Below are positions 22,978 through 31,841 of a stretch of DNA of 41,523 nucleotides, in pieces. This DNA is from CAXXOK01 sp964584315 (GTDB lineage Bacteria > Bacillota > Clostridia > Christensenellales > Aristaeellaceae). The notes under the pieces are model-generated. The model made no database searches. It was not told the DNA's origin and saw only the letters and a list, made by a program, of their open reading frames with translations. The DNA lies in contig CAZOZO010000027.1 in NCBI GenBank assembly GCA_964584315.1, positions 1-41,523 of the forward strand, in the 5' to 3' direction. The stretch's first letter is position 1. Each line of letters begins with the position of its first letter. Position numbers and translations under genes: made by a program.

Positions 22978-23786
22978 TGACGGCGCTCATCACCGGTGCG
23001 AGCGGCGGCCTTGGCCGCGCGTTCGCCATCGAGGCCGCGCAGCGCGGCTATGATCTGGTGCTGACCGATGTGGATGCGCGCAGCCTGGAGGCCTTCCGGC
23101 AGGGGCTTTTGCGCCAGTTCGACGTGCGCGTGACCGCCGAAGCCTGCGATGTGACCGATGCCGCCGACGTGGCACGCATGTTTGGCGTGCTGCGGGATGC
23201 GGGCATCCGCCTCAACATGCTCTACAACGTGGCGGGCGTGGATTACGAGGGCGGGTTTCTGGACATGGAGTGCGAGCAGGTGCTCGACATCGTGCGCGTG
23301 AACATCGAGGGCTCCATGCGGATGCTGCACGGTGCACTGCGGCAGCGCGACCCCGCCAGCCGCTTCACGGTGGTCATGGTCTCCAGCCTCGCCTCGCTCT
23401 ACCCCATTCCGCTCAAGGCGACCTATGCCGCCTCCAAGCGTTTCCTGCTGGATTTTGCCACTTCGCTCTCGCAGGAGTTGACCGGGCAGAACGTATCGAT
23501 TTTGACCCTTTGCCCGGGCGGCCTTCCCACCACGCCGGGCGCGCTGCAGGGCATCAACGCGCAGGGCTTCTGGGGCCGTGCGACCACCAACAGCCTGCCC
23601 GTCGTCGCGCGCAGGACCATCGACCATGCCCTGCGTGGTAAGCGGCTCTACATCCCCGGCGTAGTAAACCGGGTGTTCAGCCTGTGCGGCAGTCTGGTGC
23701 CCCGCGAGCTGATGGCGCGGATGCTCTACCTGCGCTGGTCTCAGGCGCGCGAGGGCAGGCCTGCGAGCGAAAAGCTGGTCGGCTGA
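22974..23786 (+). CDS. Short-chain dehydrogenase/reductase (second)
   Basis: 270 residues, GGAGG upstream. TGASGGLG at 7-14, NVAG at about 85-88 (first Asn of NNAG kept, second changed to Val), Asn110, Ser in VSSLAS, and Tyr151-x3-Lys155 in YAASK: a complete classical SDR core. The C-terminal part (GVVNRVFSLCGSLVPRELMA) resembles SDRs acting on lipid or long-chain substrates. The two SDRs are clearly different in sequence, so they may catalyse successive steps. A terminator at 23821-23858 closes the operon. Confidence 0.88.
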   Translation: MMTALITGASGGLGRAFAIEAAQRGYDLVLTDVDARSLEAFRQGLLRQFDVRVTAEACDVTDAADVARMFGVLRDAGIRLNMLYNVAGVDYEGGFLDMECEQVLDIVRVNIEGSMRMLHGALRQRDPASRFTVVMVSSLASLYPIPLKATYAASKRFLLDFATSLSQELTGQNVSILTLCPGGLPTTPGALQGINAQGFWGRATTNSLPVVARRTIDHALRGKRLYIPGVVNRVFSLCGSLVPRELMARMLYLRWSQAREGRPASEKLVG

Positions 23787-23820
23787 CAGCGGCGATACGC
23801 ACCGAAATCCGTGGAACTGT

Positions 23821-23858
23821 AAAAGGCGACCTCCGGCACTGGCCGGGGGTCGCCTTTT
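23821..23858. terminator. Bidirectional terminator between SDR and liv operons
   Basis: AAAAGGCGACC (23821-23831) pairs with GGTCGCCTTTT (23848-23858), with an inner CCGG/CCGG pair and a 6-nt loop. A and T runs flank both sides, so it can end the plus-strand SDR operon and the minus-strand livF transcript. Confidence 0.88.
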
Positions 23859-23877
23859 AGCACATCGTATGTCGCCG

Positions 23878-24587
<710 letters not shown>

Positions 24588-24591
<4 letters not shown>

Positions 24592-25391
24592 GCGCGCACC
24601 TCCCCTTCGGCATCTTCCTCGTCGTCCTCTTCCTCCACGCCAAGGTACGCCTTGATCACCTTTTCATTGCCGCGAATCTCATCCGGCGTGCCGTCCGCGA
24701 TCTTCTCGCCGTAGTTGAGCACGGTGATCTTGTCCGAAAGGCCCATCACCAGCTTCATGTCATGCTCGATCAGCAGGATGGTGGTGTTCAGGTCGCTGCG
24801 CAGGCGCAGGATGAACTGCTTCATCTCCTCGGTTTCCTTGGGGTTGAGGCCCGCCGCCGGTTCGTCCAGCATGATCAGCTTGGGCTCGATGGCCAGTGCG
24901 CGCGCGATCTCCAGCCGCCGCTGCTGCCCGTAGCTCAGGTTACGCGCCAGCTCGTTCTCCTTGCCTGCGAGGCCCACATAGGCAAGGAGCCTCAGCACCT
25001 TCTCATAGGCCTCCTGCTCCTCGCGTTTCATGCGCGGCAGGCGCAGCACGATATCGGCGATGTTCGCCTTCATGTGCATGTAGTAGCCCATCAGGATATT
25101 CTCTGCCACCAGCATGTTCTGGAACAGGCGGATGTTCTGAAATGTGCGGGCGATGCGGTGGGCCGCCACCTTCTCGGGCGTGAGCTTGACCAGATTGTGC
25201 CCGTCGAAGGTAATGGTACCGCTATCCACGGGGTAGTAGCCGCTGATCATGTTGAAGAACGTCGTCTTGCCCGCGCCGTTGGGGCCGATCACGCTCACGA
25301 TCTGGTGCTCGTCCATCGAAAAATCCACGTGATTGATGGCCGTCAGGCCGCCGAAGGTCTTGGTCAGTCCCTTTACATCCAGCAAGGGCAT
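24588..25391 (-). CDS. livG: Branched-chain amino-acid-type ABC transporter ATPase LivG
   Basis: 267 residues; start ATG 25391 behind AAGGAGG (the open frame continues upstream through livM sequence, but that is a shadow). Walker A GPNGAGKTT, the LivG-typical MISGYYPVDSGTITFDG and RTFQNIRLFQNMLVAENI, signature LSYGQQRR, Walker B IMLDEPAAGLNP. The acidic tail GVEEEDDEEDAEGEV is longer than usual. Overlaps livF by four bases and follows livM by 1 nt. Confidence 0.95.
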
Positions 25392-25392
25392 A

Positions 25393-26703
25393 TCACGCGC
25401 CCTCCTTTGACGTGGCATCTGCATCGCCCTCTGTGGGCGCTTTGGGTTTGATGCCCAGTTTTTGCTTGATCTTGAGCATCCGCTTCTCCGGCAGCAGGCC
25501 ATTCGGGCGGAAGATGCACATCAGCACCAGAATGAGGCCGAAGATAAGGCGCTCATACTTGGCGGGGTTCAGCCAGGAGGGCAGGTTCAGGATGCCCGCT
25601 GTGGTCAGCGAGGTCAGGTAACTGGATACGTCTTTGAGGATTTGGAGTTGCAGCACGATCACGGCCAGCGCGCCGATGATCACGCCCGTGATGCTGCCCG
25701 TGCCGCCCAAAATGACCATGCACAGGATCACGATGGACTCCATGAACGTGAAGCTGGTCGGGTCGACAAAGCTCTGCATGGCGGCAAACACAACGCCCAT
25801 CATGCCTGCCAGACCCGCCGCGATGGAGAAGCTGAGCAGCTTCATGCGCACGACTGGCACGCCCATGGTGCGGGCCACCAGCTCGTCCTCGCGGATAGCG
25901 ACCCACGCGCGGCCGATGCGGCTGTTTTGCAGGTTACGCACCAGCACCACGGTCAGCAACAGCAGTACCAGCACAATGGCATAGTAATGCACCGGCTGGT
26001 TGAGCACGAGGTTAAAAAGTTTGGGCGGTTGGATGGGCGTGATGCCCATGGGCCCGTTAGTGATGTTGATGGGTTTGGACAGGTTGTTGAACAACAGGCG
26101 GATGATCTCCGCAAAGCCGAGCGTGACCACCGCGAGGTAATCGCCCTTCAGGCGCAGCACCGGCAAGCCAAGCAAAAAGCCCACAAACCCAGTAACCACC
26201 ATCGCCAGCAAAAGAAACAACCAAAACCAGTTGCCGGAGAGCGGGTAGACCCCAAAGGGCATGAACTCGCTGGCCTGCGACGAGGCAAAGATGGCATACA
26301 GGTATGCGCCCACGGCATAGAATGCCGCGTAGCCAAGGTTCAAAAGCCCCGTATAGCCCACCACGATGTTCAGGCCCATGGCGAGTATGGCGTAGATGCC
26401 GATCATGGTGGCGACACGGGCAAAGGTGCCCGAGGACGCGCCCACGATGGGCATGACCACCGCAAGGTCGAGCACGATTAGCAGCGCCCGCGCCCAGATG
26501 GGCAGCTTGATCTTCTGGATCACCAGAAGCGAGGCGAGGAAAAGCACAAACGCCACGCTGTTGCCCGGGGTCAGCAGCAGCCACACGGGCATGGCGATGA
26601 TGAACAGAATCTGCAGCGCGAAAACGACCCAATCTATCGCTTTCATGTCCGCGGGGCGAAAGGCGGCGGCATCCGCCTTGAGTTTGCCAAGGAGGCTTGC
26701 CAT
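25393..26703 (-). CDS. livM: Branched-chain amino-acid-type ABC permease LivM
   Basis: 436 residues, longer than the usual 300-430 because of an N-terminal soluble/hydrophobic extension and a charged C-terminal tail (about 25 residues). Ten or so hydrophobic segments; conserved LNIVVGYTGLLNLGYAAFYAVGAY and GRAWVAIREDELVARTMGV stretches mark LivM. ATG at 26703 chosen, behind GAGAAGG; a GTG two codons upstream is possible. Forms the membrane channel with LivH. Confidence 0.94.
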   Translation of the reverse strand: MASLLGKLKADAAAFRPADMKAIDWVVFALQILFIIAMPVWLLLTPGNSVAFVLFLASLLVIQKIKLPIWARALLIVLDLAVVMPIVGASSGTFARVATMIGIYAILAMGLNIVVGYTGLLNLGYAAFYAVGAYLYAIFASSQASEFMPFGVYPLSGNWFWLFLLLAMVVTGFVGFLLGLPVLRLKGDYLAVVTLGFAEIIRLLFNNLSKPINITNGPMGITPIQPPKLFNLVLNQPVHYYAIVLVLLLLTVVLVRNLQNSRIGRAWVAIREDELVARTMGVPVVRMKLLSFSIAAGLAGMMGVVFAAMQSFVDPTSFTFMESIVILCMVILGGTGSITGVIIGALAVIVLQLQILKDVSSYLTSLTTAGILNLPSWLNPAKYERLIFGLILVLMCIFRPNGLLPEKRMLKIKQKLGIKPKAPTEGDADATSKEGA

Positions 26704-26705
26704 GC

Positions 26706-27674
26706 TCACACCTTCTCTCCCACAGGCTTGCCCAGCAGGCCGCTGGGCTTGAAAATCAGGATCAGGATCAGGATGGCGAACGCCAACACATCCTTATATT
26801 CGGAGCCGAACACGCCCCCGGTGAGCGCCCCCAGGAAGGAGGCGCCAAATACCTCGATCAACCCCAGCAGCACGCCGCCAAGCATGGCGCCGGGTATTTT
26901 GCCGATGCCGCCGAACACCGCAGCGGTAAAAGCCTTCATGCCAAGGATGAAACCGCTGTAAGGCGATATGGAGCCGTACTGGATGGAGAACAGCGTGCCC
27001 GCCGCCCCGCCCATGCCGGCGCCGATCAAAAAAGTGAGCGATATCACCTTATCCACGTTGATGCCCATAAGGCGTGCGGTCTCGCGATCTTGCGCGACGG
27101 CGCGCATGGCTTTTCCCCACTTGTTTTTGCTTACAAAGATCGTGAGCGCCGCCATGATGATCAGGCAGATACCCACGATATAGAGGGTCTTCTCCGGCAC
27201 CACCATGTTGTCCGCAATGGCGATGCGGTTGGTGAACAGCGTGGGCGCGTTCAGGTAGAACTTGCCATTCTTGGCCTCCTCCACCATGCGCACCACGTCT
27301 TGCAGAATGAACGAAACGCCGATAGCCGAGATGAACGGTACCAGCTTGGGTGCGCTGCGCACCGGCTTATAGGCGATGCGATCCACCGCCACGCCAAGGC
27401 CGCCGCTCATGACCATGGCAACCACCATGGCGATCAGCAGTGCGAGCGTGGGCGGTATGTTGGGCAAAATCCCAATCCCCTGCATAAACAACAAAACCTC
27501 GGTGCCCACAAAGGCGCCGAACATGAAAAGCTCGCTGTGCGCGAAGTTGATAAACTCCAGGATGCCATAGACCATCGTATAGCCAAGGGCGACGATGGCA
27601 TACACAAAGCCCAGGGCGAGCCCGTCGGACAACAGCTGGGGAATGATCTTCACCAGCATCTGCAGTTGGTTCAT
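26706..27674 (-). CDS. livH: Branched-chain amino-acid-type ABC permease LivH
   Basis: 322 residues with about eight membrane helices. Conserved LALGFVYAIVALGYTMVYGI near the N-terminus, FAHSELFMFGAF, and AVAQDRETARLMGINVDKVI, the LivH EAA-like loop. The TGA ends 2 nt before the livM ATG. The gene is separated from livJ by about 97 nt containing a perfect hairpin (27701-27731). Confidence 0.95.
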   Translation of the reverse strand: MNQLQMLVKIIPQLLSDGLALGFVYAIVALGYTMVYGILEFINFAHSELFMFGAFVGTEVLLFMQGIGILPNIPPTLALLIAMVVAMVMSGGLGVAVDRIAYKPVRSAPKLVPFISAIGVSFILQDVVRMVEEAKNGKFYLNAPTLFTNRIAIADNMVVPEKTLYIVGICLIIMAALTIFVSKNKWGKAMRAVAQDRETARLMGINVDKVISLTFLIGAGMGGAAGTLFSIQYGSISPYSGFILGMKAFTAAVFGGIGKIPGAMLGGVLLGLIEVFGASFLGALTGGVFGSEYKDVLAFAILILILIFKPSGLLGKPVGEKV

Positions 27675-27700
27675 ACGCTACCGACCTCTCTGGTGCCGTC

Positions 27701-27731
27701 GCGGAAAGCGGGGCTGGGCCCCGCTTTCCGC
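27701..27731 (-). promoter_or_regulatory. Perfect hairpin between livJ and livH
   Basis: GCGGAAAGCGGGGC (27701-27714) and GCCCCGCTTTCCGC (27718-27731): 14-bp perfect stem, 3-nt loop. No T-tract follows on the minus strand, so it probably stabilises the livJ 3' end or partly terminates, giving more binding protein than permease. Confidence 0.75.
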
Positions 27732-27771
27732 ATACGGTATGATCGCCTGACAGCCTGTTGCCTGCCAGCGC

Positions 27772-28956
27772 TTACTTGAGGTAGTCCTTGACCGGGATGG
27801 CCTCGATGACCTTCGGGGGGTACGCGGCGGCTTCAAAGCCCAGCACGTACACGGTCGCCTCGGTATTGTCGCCGATGCTGTTGAAGGTCACGTTCGTGGC
27901 CACGCCCACAAAGCCGCTGGTTGCGCGGATGCTGGCCGTGACCTGCTCGCGGGTGGGCAGCGCCCCGCCGTTTGCGGCGATGGCGGCCTTGATGGCGTCC
28001 AGCGCGACGTTCATCGCGTCATAGCCATAGGCGGAGAAGCCCTCGGGAGCCTTGCCGTACTTGGCGGCATAGGCGGCGGCAAACGCGGCGCCCTTTTCGG
28101 TACCGCTGATATCCGCGGCCACAGAGGTGTAGTACGTGCCGATGACCGCGTCGCCAGCGATGCTCACCAGCTCCGCGCTGTCCATGCCGTCCGGCCCAAG
28201 GAAGGCCACTTCAATGCCCTTCTCCTTGAGCTGCTTGATCAGCAGGCCGCCTTCGGGGTAGATGCCGCCGAAGTAGACCGCCTGCGCACCGCTGGCGCGG
28301 ATCATCTCTTCCACGGCGCTGTAATCCGCTTCGCCGGGGGTGATGCCTTCGCTGCCCAGCACCATGCCGCCCATGGCCGTGTAGCGCTTCTGGAACTCAT
28401 CCGCAACGCCCTGGCCGTAAGCCGTCTTGTCCTGAAGGATGAACACGCTGGTCAGTCCCTTGCCCAGCAGGAAGTCCGCACCGGCGGGGCCCTGCGCATC
28501 GTCGCGGGCGCAGATGCGGTTCACGGTGGGCAGGCCGCGGTCGGTCACCTTGGTGGCGGTATTGGCGGGCGAGACCATCGGCAGGCCGCCCTGCGCGTAT
28601 ACTTCGGAGGAGGGGATGGCCACGCCGGAGTTGTAGTGGCCGATCACGGCGAGGATGTCCTTATCCTCGATCAGGCGCTGCGCGACGCTCACGCCCACCT
28701 TGGGGTCGGCCTGATCGTCCTGCGGGGCGAACTGCAGGTCGAAGCCCAGCGTTTTGAACTCTTCCACGCGCTCGTTCAGGGCCAGTTCGATACCATTTTT
28801 GATGGTCTCGCCCATGGCGGCCTGGCTGCCCGAGAGCGGGGTGACGCTGGCGAGCTTGATCACCGGCAGGGCTGCTTCGGCCACGGCGGACACGCCGCTC
28901 GCCATCATGGCCAGTACGAGGGTCAGCGTTAGCAGCAGGGACATGGCTTTCTTCAT
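27772..28956 (-). CDS. livJ: Branched-chain amino-acid-type ABC substrate-binding protein LivJ
   Basis: 394 residues. Signal peptide MKKAMSLLLTLTLVLAMMAS then GVSAVAEA, with no lipobox cysteine. The mature protein is a periplasmic-binding type I fold: IKLASVTPLSGSQAAMGETI, AVIGHYNSGVAIPSSEVYAQ, GLPMVSPANTATKVTD are the LivJ/LivK landmarks. It delivers leucine, isoleucine, valine or a related compound to LivHMGF; the exact ligand is not readable. First gene of the operon, start behind GGAGG. A consensus promoter about 220 nt upstream and a structured leader suggest control by attenuation. Confidence 0.93.
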   Translation of the reverse strand: MKKAMSLLLTLTLVLAMMASGVSAVAEAALPVIKLASVTPLSGSQAAMGETIKNGIELALNERVEEFKTLGFDLQFAPQDDQADPKVGVSVAQRLIEDKDILAVIGHYNSGVAIPSSEVYAQGGLPMVSPANTATKVTDRGLPTVNRICARDDAQGPAGADFLLGKGLTSVFILQDKTAYGQGVADEFQKRYTAMGGMVLGSEGITPGEADYSAVEEMIRASGAQAVYFGGIYPEGGLLIKQLKEKGIEVAFLGPDGMDSAELVSIAGDAVIGTYYTSVAADISGTEKGAAFAAAYAAKYGKAPEGFSAYGYDAMNVALDAIKAAIAANGGALPTREQVTASIRATSGFVGVATNVTFNSIGDNTEATVYVLGFEAAAYPPKVIEAIPVKDYLK

Positions 28957-28984
28957 GGATGGACGCCTCCTTTTTATTTTCGAT

Positions 28985-29083
28985 CCGCACGGGCCGCGCC
29001 CGTGTGCGGAAATTCAAAAGGGCTTCCCGGGCACAGCAATGCACGGAGAAGCCCCTTTGCTTCGATGGATGCGGGCCTTCTCC
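28985..29083 (-). promoter_or_regulatory. Structured livJ leader with terminator-like and competing stems
   Basis: On the minus strand, GGAGAAG (29083-29077) can pair with CTTCTCC (29051-29045), extended by three G-C pairs after a mismatch. The same segment (GGGCTTC, 29054-29048) can instead pair with GAAGCCC (29026-29020), which is followed by TTTT (29019-29016): a terminator-like hairpin. The two stems share bases and exclude each other. A third hairpin at 28985-29009 (ACGGGC/GCCCGT plus CCGC/GCGG with a bulge) precedes the livJ ribosome binding site. I see no T-box consensus, known riboswitch core or leader peptide. Confidence 0.55.
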
Positions 29084-29173
29084 TGGGCTTATGAGCCGGG
29101 ATGGTGAACGCCGCGAAATATGCAGGAAATTACCCGCGTTTATGCAAATCAGCCGCGCCGATTTGATTGCACA

Positions 29174-29202
29174 ATTATACGCCCGCCCCATTCAGGTGTC
29201 AA
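29174..29202 (-). promoter_or_regulatory. Consensus promoter of the liv operon
   Basis: Minus strand TTGACA (29202-29197), exactly 17 nt, TATAAT (29179-29174): full consensus at both elements. It gives a leader of about 210 nt before livJ. Confidence 0.92.
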
Positions 29203-29441
29203 GCTGGTGCTTTGTTTTTCGCTCGTACTCCGCGCGCGGCTCATCAGTGGAGTATGAATTGTATACAGCCAAATCCTGCAACGTTCTCGCAGGCCATACG
29301 GCAAAAAAACAAAGCACAGGCAGCCTTTACGGGCAGGAAAACCGTCCGCGCCTCCAGAAGTGTATCTATACATCGGCATCCATCCAGCGCGGTCAAGCGC
29401 GGATATCATACGGCCTGAGACGGCAAAGGAGAGCGGCGTGC
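29203..29441. other. Intergenic region upstream of the cytidylate-kinase-like gene
   Basis: About 240 bp between the liv promoter and the next plus-strand start. AAAGGAGAGC at about 29425-29434 is the ribosome binding site of the kinase-like gene. I found no convincing promoter for it and no other gene. Confidence 0.4.
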
Positions 29442-30089
29442 ATGAAGAACTTCGTCATCACCATCGCGAGGGGCTTTGGCAGCGGCGGCAAGCAGATCGG
29501 CCTGCAAATCGCGGGTGACCTGAACATCAAGCTGATGGACAAGGAACTGCTCAAACTCGCCTCCATCGAAAGCGGCATCAGCGAGGAGCTGTTCGCCCTT
29601 GCGGATGAAAAGCTGAACCGAAAGCTGCTGATGCAGGTGCCCGATCGCGAGCACTATGGCAACGTGCTCACGCCTGAAAACAGCCGGTTCGTCTCCGATA
29701 ACAACCTGTTCAACTATCAGGTGAAGATACTGCGCATGCTGGCCCAAACCGAGAGCTTCGTGGTCATGGGTAAGGCGGCCAACTTTGTGCTGCGCGACCT
29801 GCCAAACGTCGTCACCGTGAGCGTGCAGGCTCCTTTTGCGGATTGTGTCAAGGCGATCATGGAGCGCAGCGCCATGACCGAGGGTGAGGCCGCGCGCGCC
29901 ATCCGTCGCACAGATCGCTACCGCGCCGACTATCACAAATATTATACCGGCGAGAGCTGGAAAGATCCCATCCACTACGACCTGAGCCTGAACAGCGGGC
30001 GGCTGGGGCGCGACGCATGCGTGGAAATCATCAAGCGCACGGTGGTCGCCAAAGTGGGCATCCCCTACGGAGAGCTGCGCAGGCCGTAA
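29442..30089 (+). CDS. Cytidylate-kinase-like family protein
   Basis: 215 residues, start ATG 29442 behind AAGGAG. The P-loop-like ITIARGFGSGGKQIG opens the protein, followed by LMDKELLKLASIESGIS, the arrangement of the Cytidylate_kin2 family (P-loop kinases related to Cmk; the family's substrate is often unknown). RAIRRTDRYRADYHKYYTG is the lid-like region with several Arg, and DPIHYDLSLNSGRLG follows. Common in Clostridia as a standalone gene. It is followed by a very long hairpin and then the diguanylate cyclase gene with its own promoter, so the two are probably separate units. Confidence 0.85.
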   Translation: MKNFVITIARGFGSGGKQIGLQIAGDLNIKLMDKELLKLASIESGISEELFALADEKLNRKLLMQVPDREHYGNVLTPENSRFVSDNNLFNYQVKILRMLAQTESFVVMGKAANFVLRDLPNVVTVSVQAPFADCVKAIMERSAMTEGEAARAIRRTDRYRADYHKYYTGESWKDPIHYDLSLNSGRLGRDACVEIIKRTVVAKVGIPYGELRRP

Positions 30090-30102
30090 GGCATCGGTCT
30101 TC

Positions 30103-30150
30103 AGCAAAGCGGATGGCCGGACGGAAAGCCGTACGGCCATCCGCTTTGCT
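30103..30150 (+). terminator. Long hairpin after the cytidylate-kinase-like gene
   Basis: AGCAAAGCGGATGGCCG (30103-30119) pairs perfectly over 17 bp with CGGCCATCCGCTTTGCT (30134-30150); the loop contains a further ACGG/CCGT stem. The T-tract is poor, so termination may be incomplete. Confidence 0.65.
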
Positions 30151-30165
30151 TTGCACACATTGCTC

Positions 30166-30195
30166 TTGCTATTTGTCGCGGCACCCATATATAAT
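30166..30195 (+). promoter_or_regulatory. Promoter of the diguanylate cyclase gene
   Basis: TTGCTA (30166-30171), 18-nt spacer, TATAAT (30190-30195), about 45 nt before the ATG at 30241. It begins 16 nt after the preceding hairpin, giving the gene its own start point. Confidence 0.75.
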
Positions 30196-30240
30196 GAAAC
30201 CATATTTGCCCAGCCTATGCGGATGGAGGAAACACCCGCC

Positions 30241-31764
30241 ATGTTTCAGTTGATCGTTTTCGCGGTGATCTATGGCATCATGATGTTCATCTGGAGCTTC
30301 GTGTACCTGAACAAGAGCCGCGATCAAATCAACCAAGCCTTCCTGTGGTTTTTGAGCGTTATCCTGTTGTGGATGATTTTGAGCGTCAGCAACGACTACA
30401 GCGACCAATCGCCGCTGGGCCTTACCATCAAAACCATATACTGGCTCAGCATGATGAACATGGCTGTGTTTTTCCTTTTTTTCATCTACCGGCTTATCAA
30501 GCGCAAGTTGGACGCACTCTGGTACATCGTACTCGGCCTGAACACCGCTACGATCGTCTCCCGCTACTTCTTCCCCATCGACTATGCCGATCCCACCTTC
30601 TGGCGGCTCGACCTTCCCGTCGTAGCACCGCTGATGAGCATGCTATTCAGTGTTCCCGCGGTGGTCGCGCTCTATCTGGTCATCCGCAAGTATTACCAGA
30701 CGGAGGATCCCCGCCTGCGTGCGCAGCTTGTTTATTTCTTTGGCGGCATCGCGCTGGCGCTCACCGTCAGCGTCATATCGGAGTACCTGCTGCCTACGGT
30801 GTTTAAGGTGGATGCGCAACTGTACCTGATGCATGTGGCCCTTCTCATCTTCGTGATCTTCACCTTCGTGTCCATCATGAAGTATCGCTTTTTGAACATC
30901 CAAAGCGACTATATCTTTCGCAAGCTGTTCCTCAACTCCAGTGACGGCATCATCATCATCAACCGCAACCAGCGCGTCATCAGCATCAATAACATGGCCA
31001 AGGAAGTGCTGCGCGACGAGGGTATGGACTCCGGCGACAAGATTACCGACTATATCGCGGACTACAGCTTTGCCACCAACTACAAGCAGCATGAGGTGCG
31101 AGTGCCCATCCATGGGGAGGATGTGTTCCTCTCCGTTACGCAATACCCCATCGACAGCGCCACACCGGATTCGGTCAAGCTGCTCATGATTACCGATATC
31201 ACCGCCAGCAAGCGGAGCCAGCAGCGTGAGAAGGAAAAGCTGATCGAGCAATCCTCGGTCGATCAGCTCACAGGGCTTTTCAATAAGCAGTACTTTGTGG
31301 ACAAGTATTACGCTGCCCGCCAGGGATACAGCGGCGCGCCGCTCTCCCTTCTGTTTATTGATGTGGACGATTTCAAAGCCATCAACGATCAGTACGGCCA
31401 CCTCGCAGGCGACCAAGTGCTCAAGCAGCTTGCGCAGTGCGTGCGCGATATTTTGCGCGCCAATACCGATATCATCCGCTTCGGCGGCGATGAGTTCATC
31501 GTGATCCTCGAAGATACGCGCGTGGAGGATGCCTACGCCGTGGCCGAACGCATCCGCAACTGCGTGCGCGAAGTGGACCTGAGCGATATTGCGCCGGAGT
31601 TGCAGGTATCGCTGAGCATCGGACTGATCGAGGGCACAGCGCCCGTGAACGACCTGCTTCTGAAAGCCGATATGGCCATGTACCGTTCCAAGAGCAAAGG
31701 TAAAAACACCACCACCATCTTCTACGAGTCCAAAGGCGACGTGGTATTCCGCATGAAGGTTTAG
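30241..31764 (+). CDS. Membrane diguanylate cyclase (7TM-PAS-GGDEF)
   Basis: 507 residues, start ATG 30241 behind GGAGG (11 nt spacing); in-frame upstream codons lie across the promoter. About seven membrane helices (residues 1-220), like the 7TM sensor region of bacterial histidine kinases; then a PAS-like domain (about 225-335: SSDGIIIINRNQRVISINNM) and a GGDEF domain with SSVDQLTGLFNKQYF, the IDVDDFKAINDQYGHLAGD stretch and intact GGDEF at 415-419. It should make cyclic di-GMP from GTP. The inhibitory I-site RxxD reads RANT, so product feedback may be absent. Nothing next to it identifies its target. Confidence 0.93.
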   Translation: MFQLIVFAVIYGIMMFIWSFVYLNKSRDQINQAFLWFLSVILLWMILSVSNDYSDQSPLGLTIKTIYWLSMMNMAVFFLFFIYRLIKRKLDALWYIVLGLNTATIVSRYFFPIDYADPTFWRLDLPVVAPLMSMLFSVPAVVALYLVIRKYYQTEDPRLRAQLVYFFGGIALALTVSVISEYLLPTVFKVDAQLYLMHVALLIFVIFTFVSIMKYRFLNIQSDYIFRKLFLNSSDGIIIINRNQRVISINNMAKEVLRDEGMDSGDKITDYIADYSFATNYKQHEVRVPIHGEDVFLSVTQYPIDSATPDSVKLLMITDITASKRSQQREKEKLIEQSSVDQLTGLFNKQYFVDKYYAARQGYSGAPLSLLFIDVDDFKAINDQYGHLAGDQVLKQLAQCVRDILRANTDIIRFGGDEFIVILEDTRVEDAYAVAERIRNCVREVDLSDIAPELQVSLSIGLIEGTAPVNDLLLKADMAMYRSKSKGKNTTTIFYESKGDVVFRMKV

Positions 31765-31787
31765 GCCGTCGTGCGACAGGCTCAAAA

Positions 31788-31819
31788 TACAGCCCCTGAA
31801 GCATTCTTCAGGGGCTGTA
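31788..31819. terminator. Bidirectional terminator between dgc and AEC genes
   Basis: TACAGCCCCTGAA (31788-31800) pairs with TTCAGGGGCTGTA (31807-31819), 13 bp, 6-nt loop. On the minus strand it is followed by TTTT, so it mainly ends the AEC-gene transcript; it also lies 23 nt after the plus-strand stop. Confidence 0.82.
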
Positions 31820-31841
31820 TCCGTACTCGCGCTCTACACAA

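Noticed and set aside
28957..29170. T-box or ykkC/ppGpp riboswitch in the liv leader
   Set aside because: No T-box core (GGTGGNACCGCG-like) and no recognisable ykkC conserved segments; only the competing stems are supported.
28661..29191. 176-codon minus-strand frame running through the liv leader into livJ
   Set aside because: It is out of frame with livJ, starts at the promoter region without a binding site and has no recognisable domain; not a credible leader peptide.
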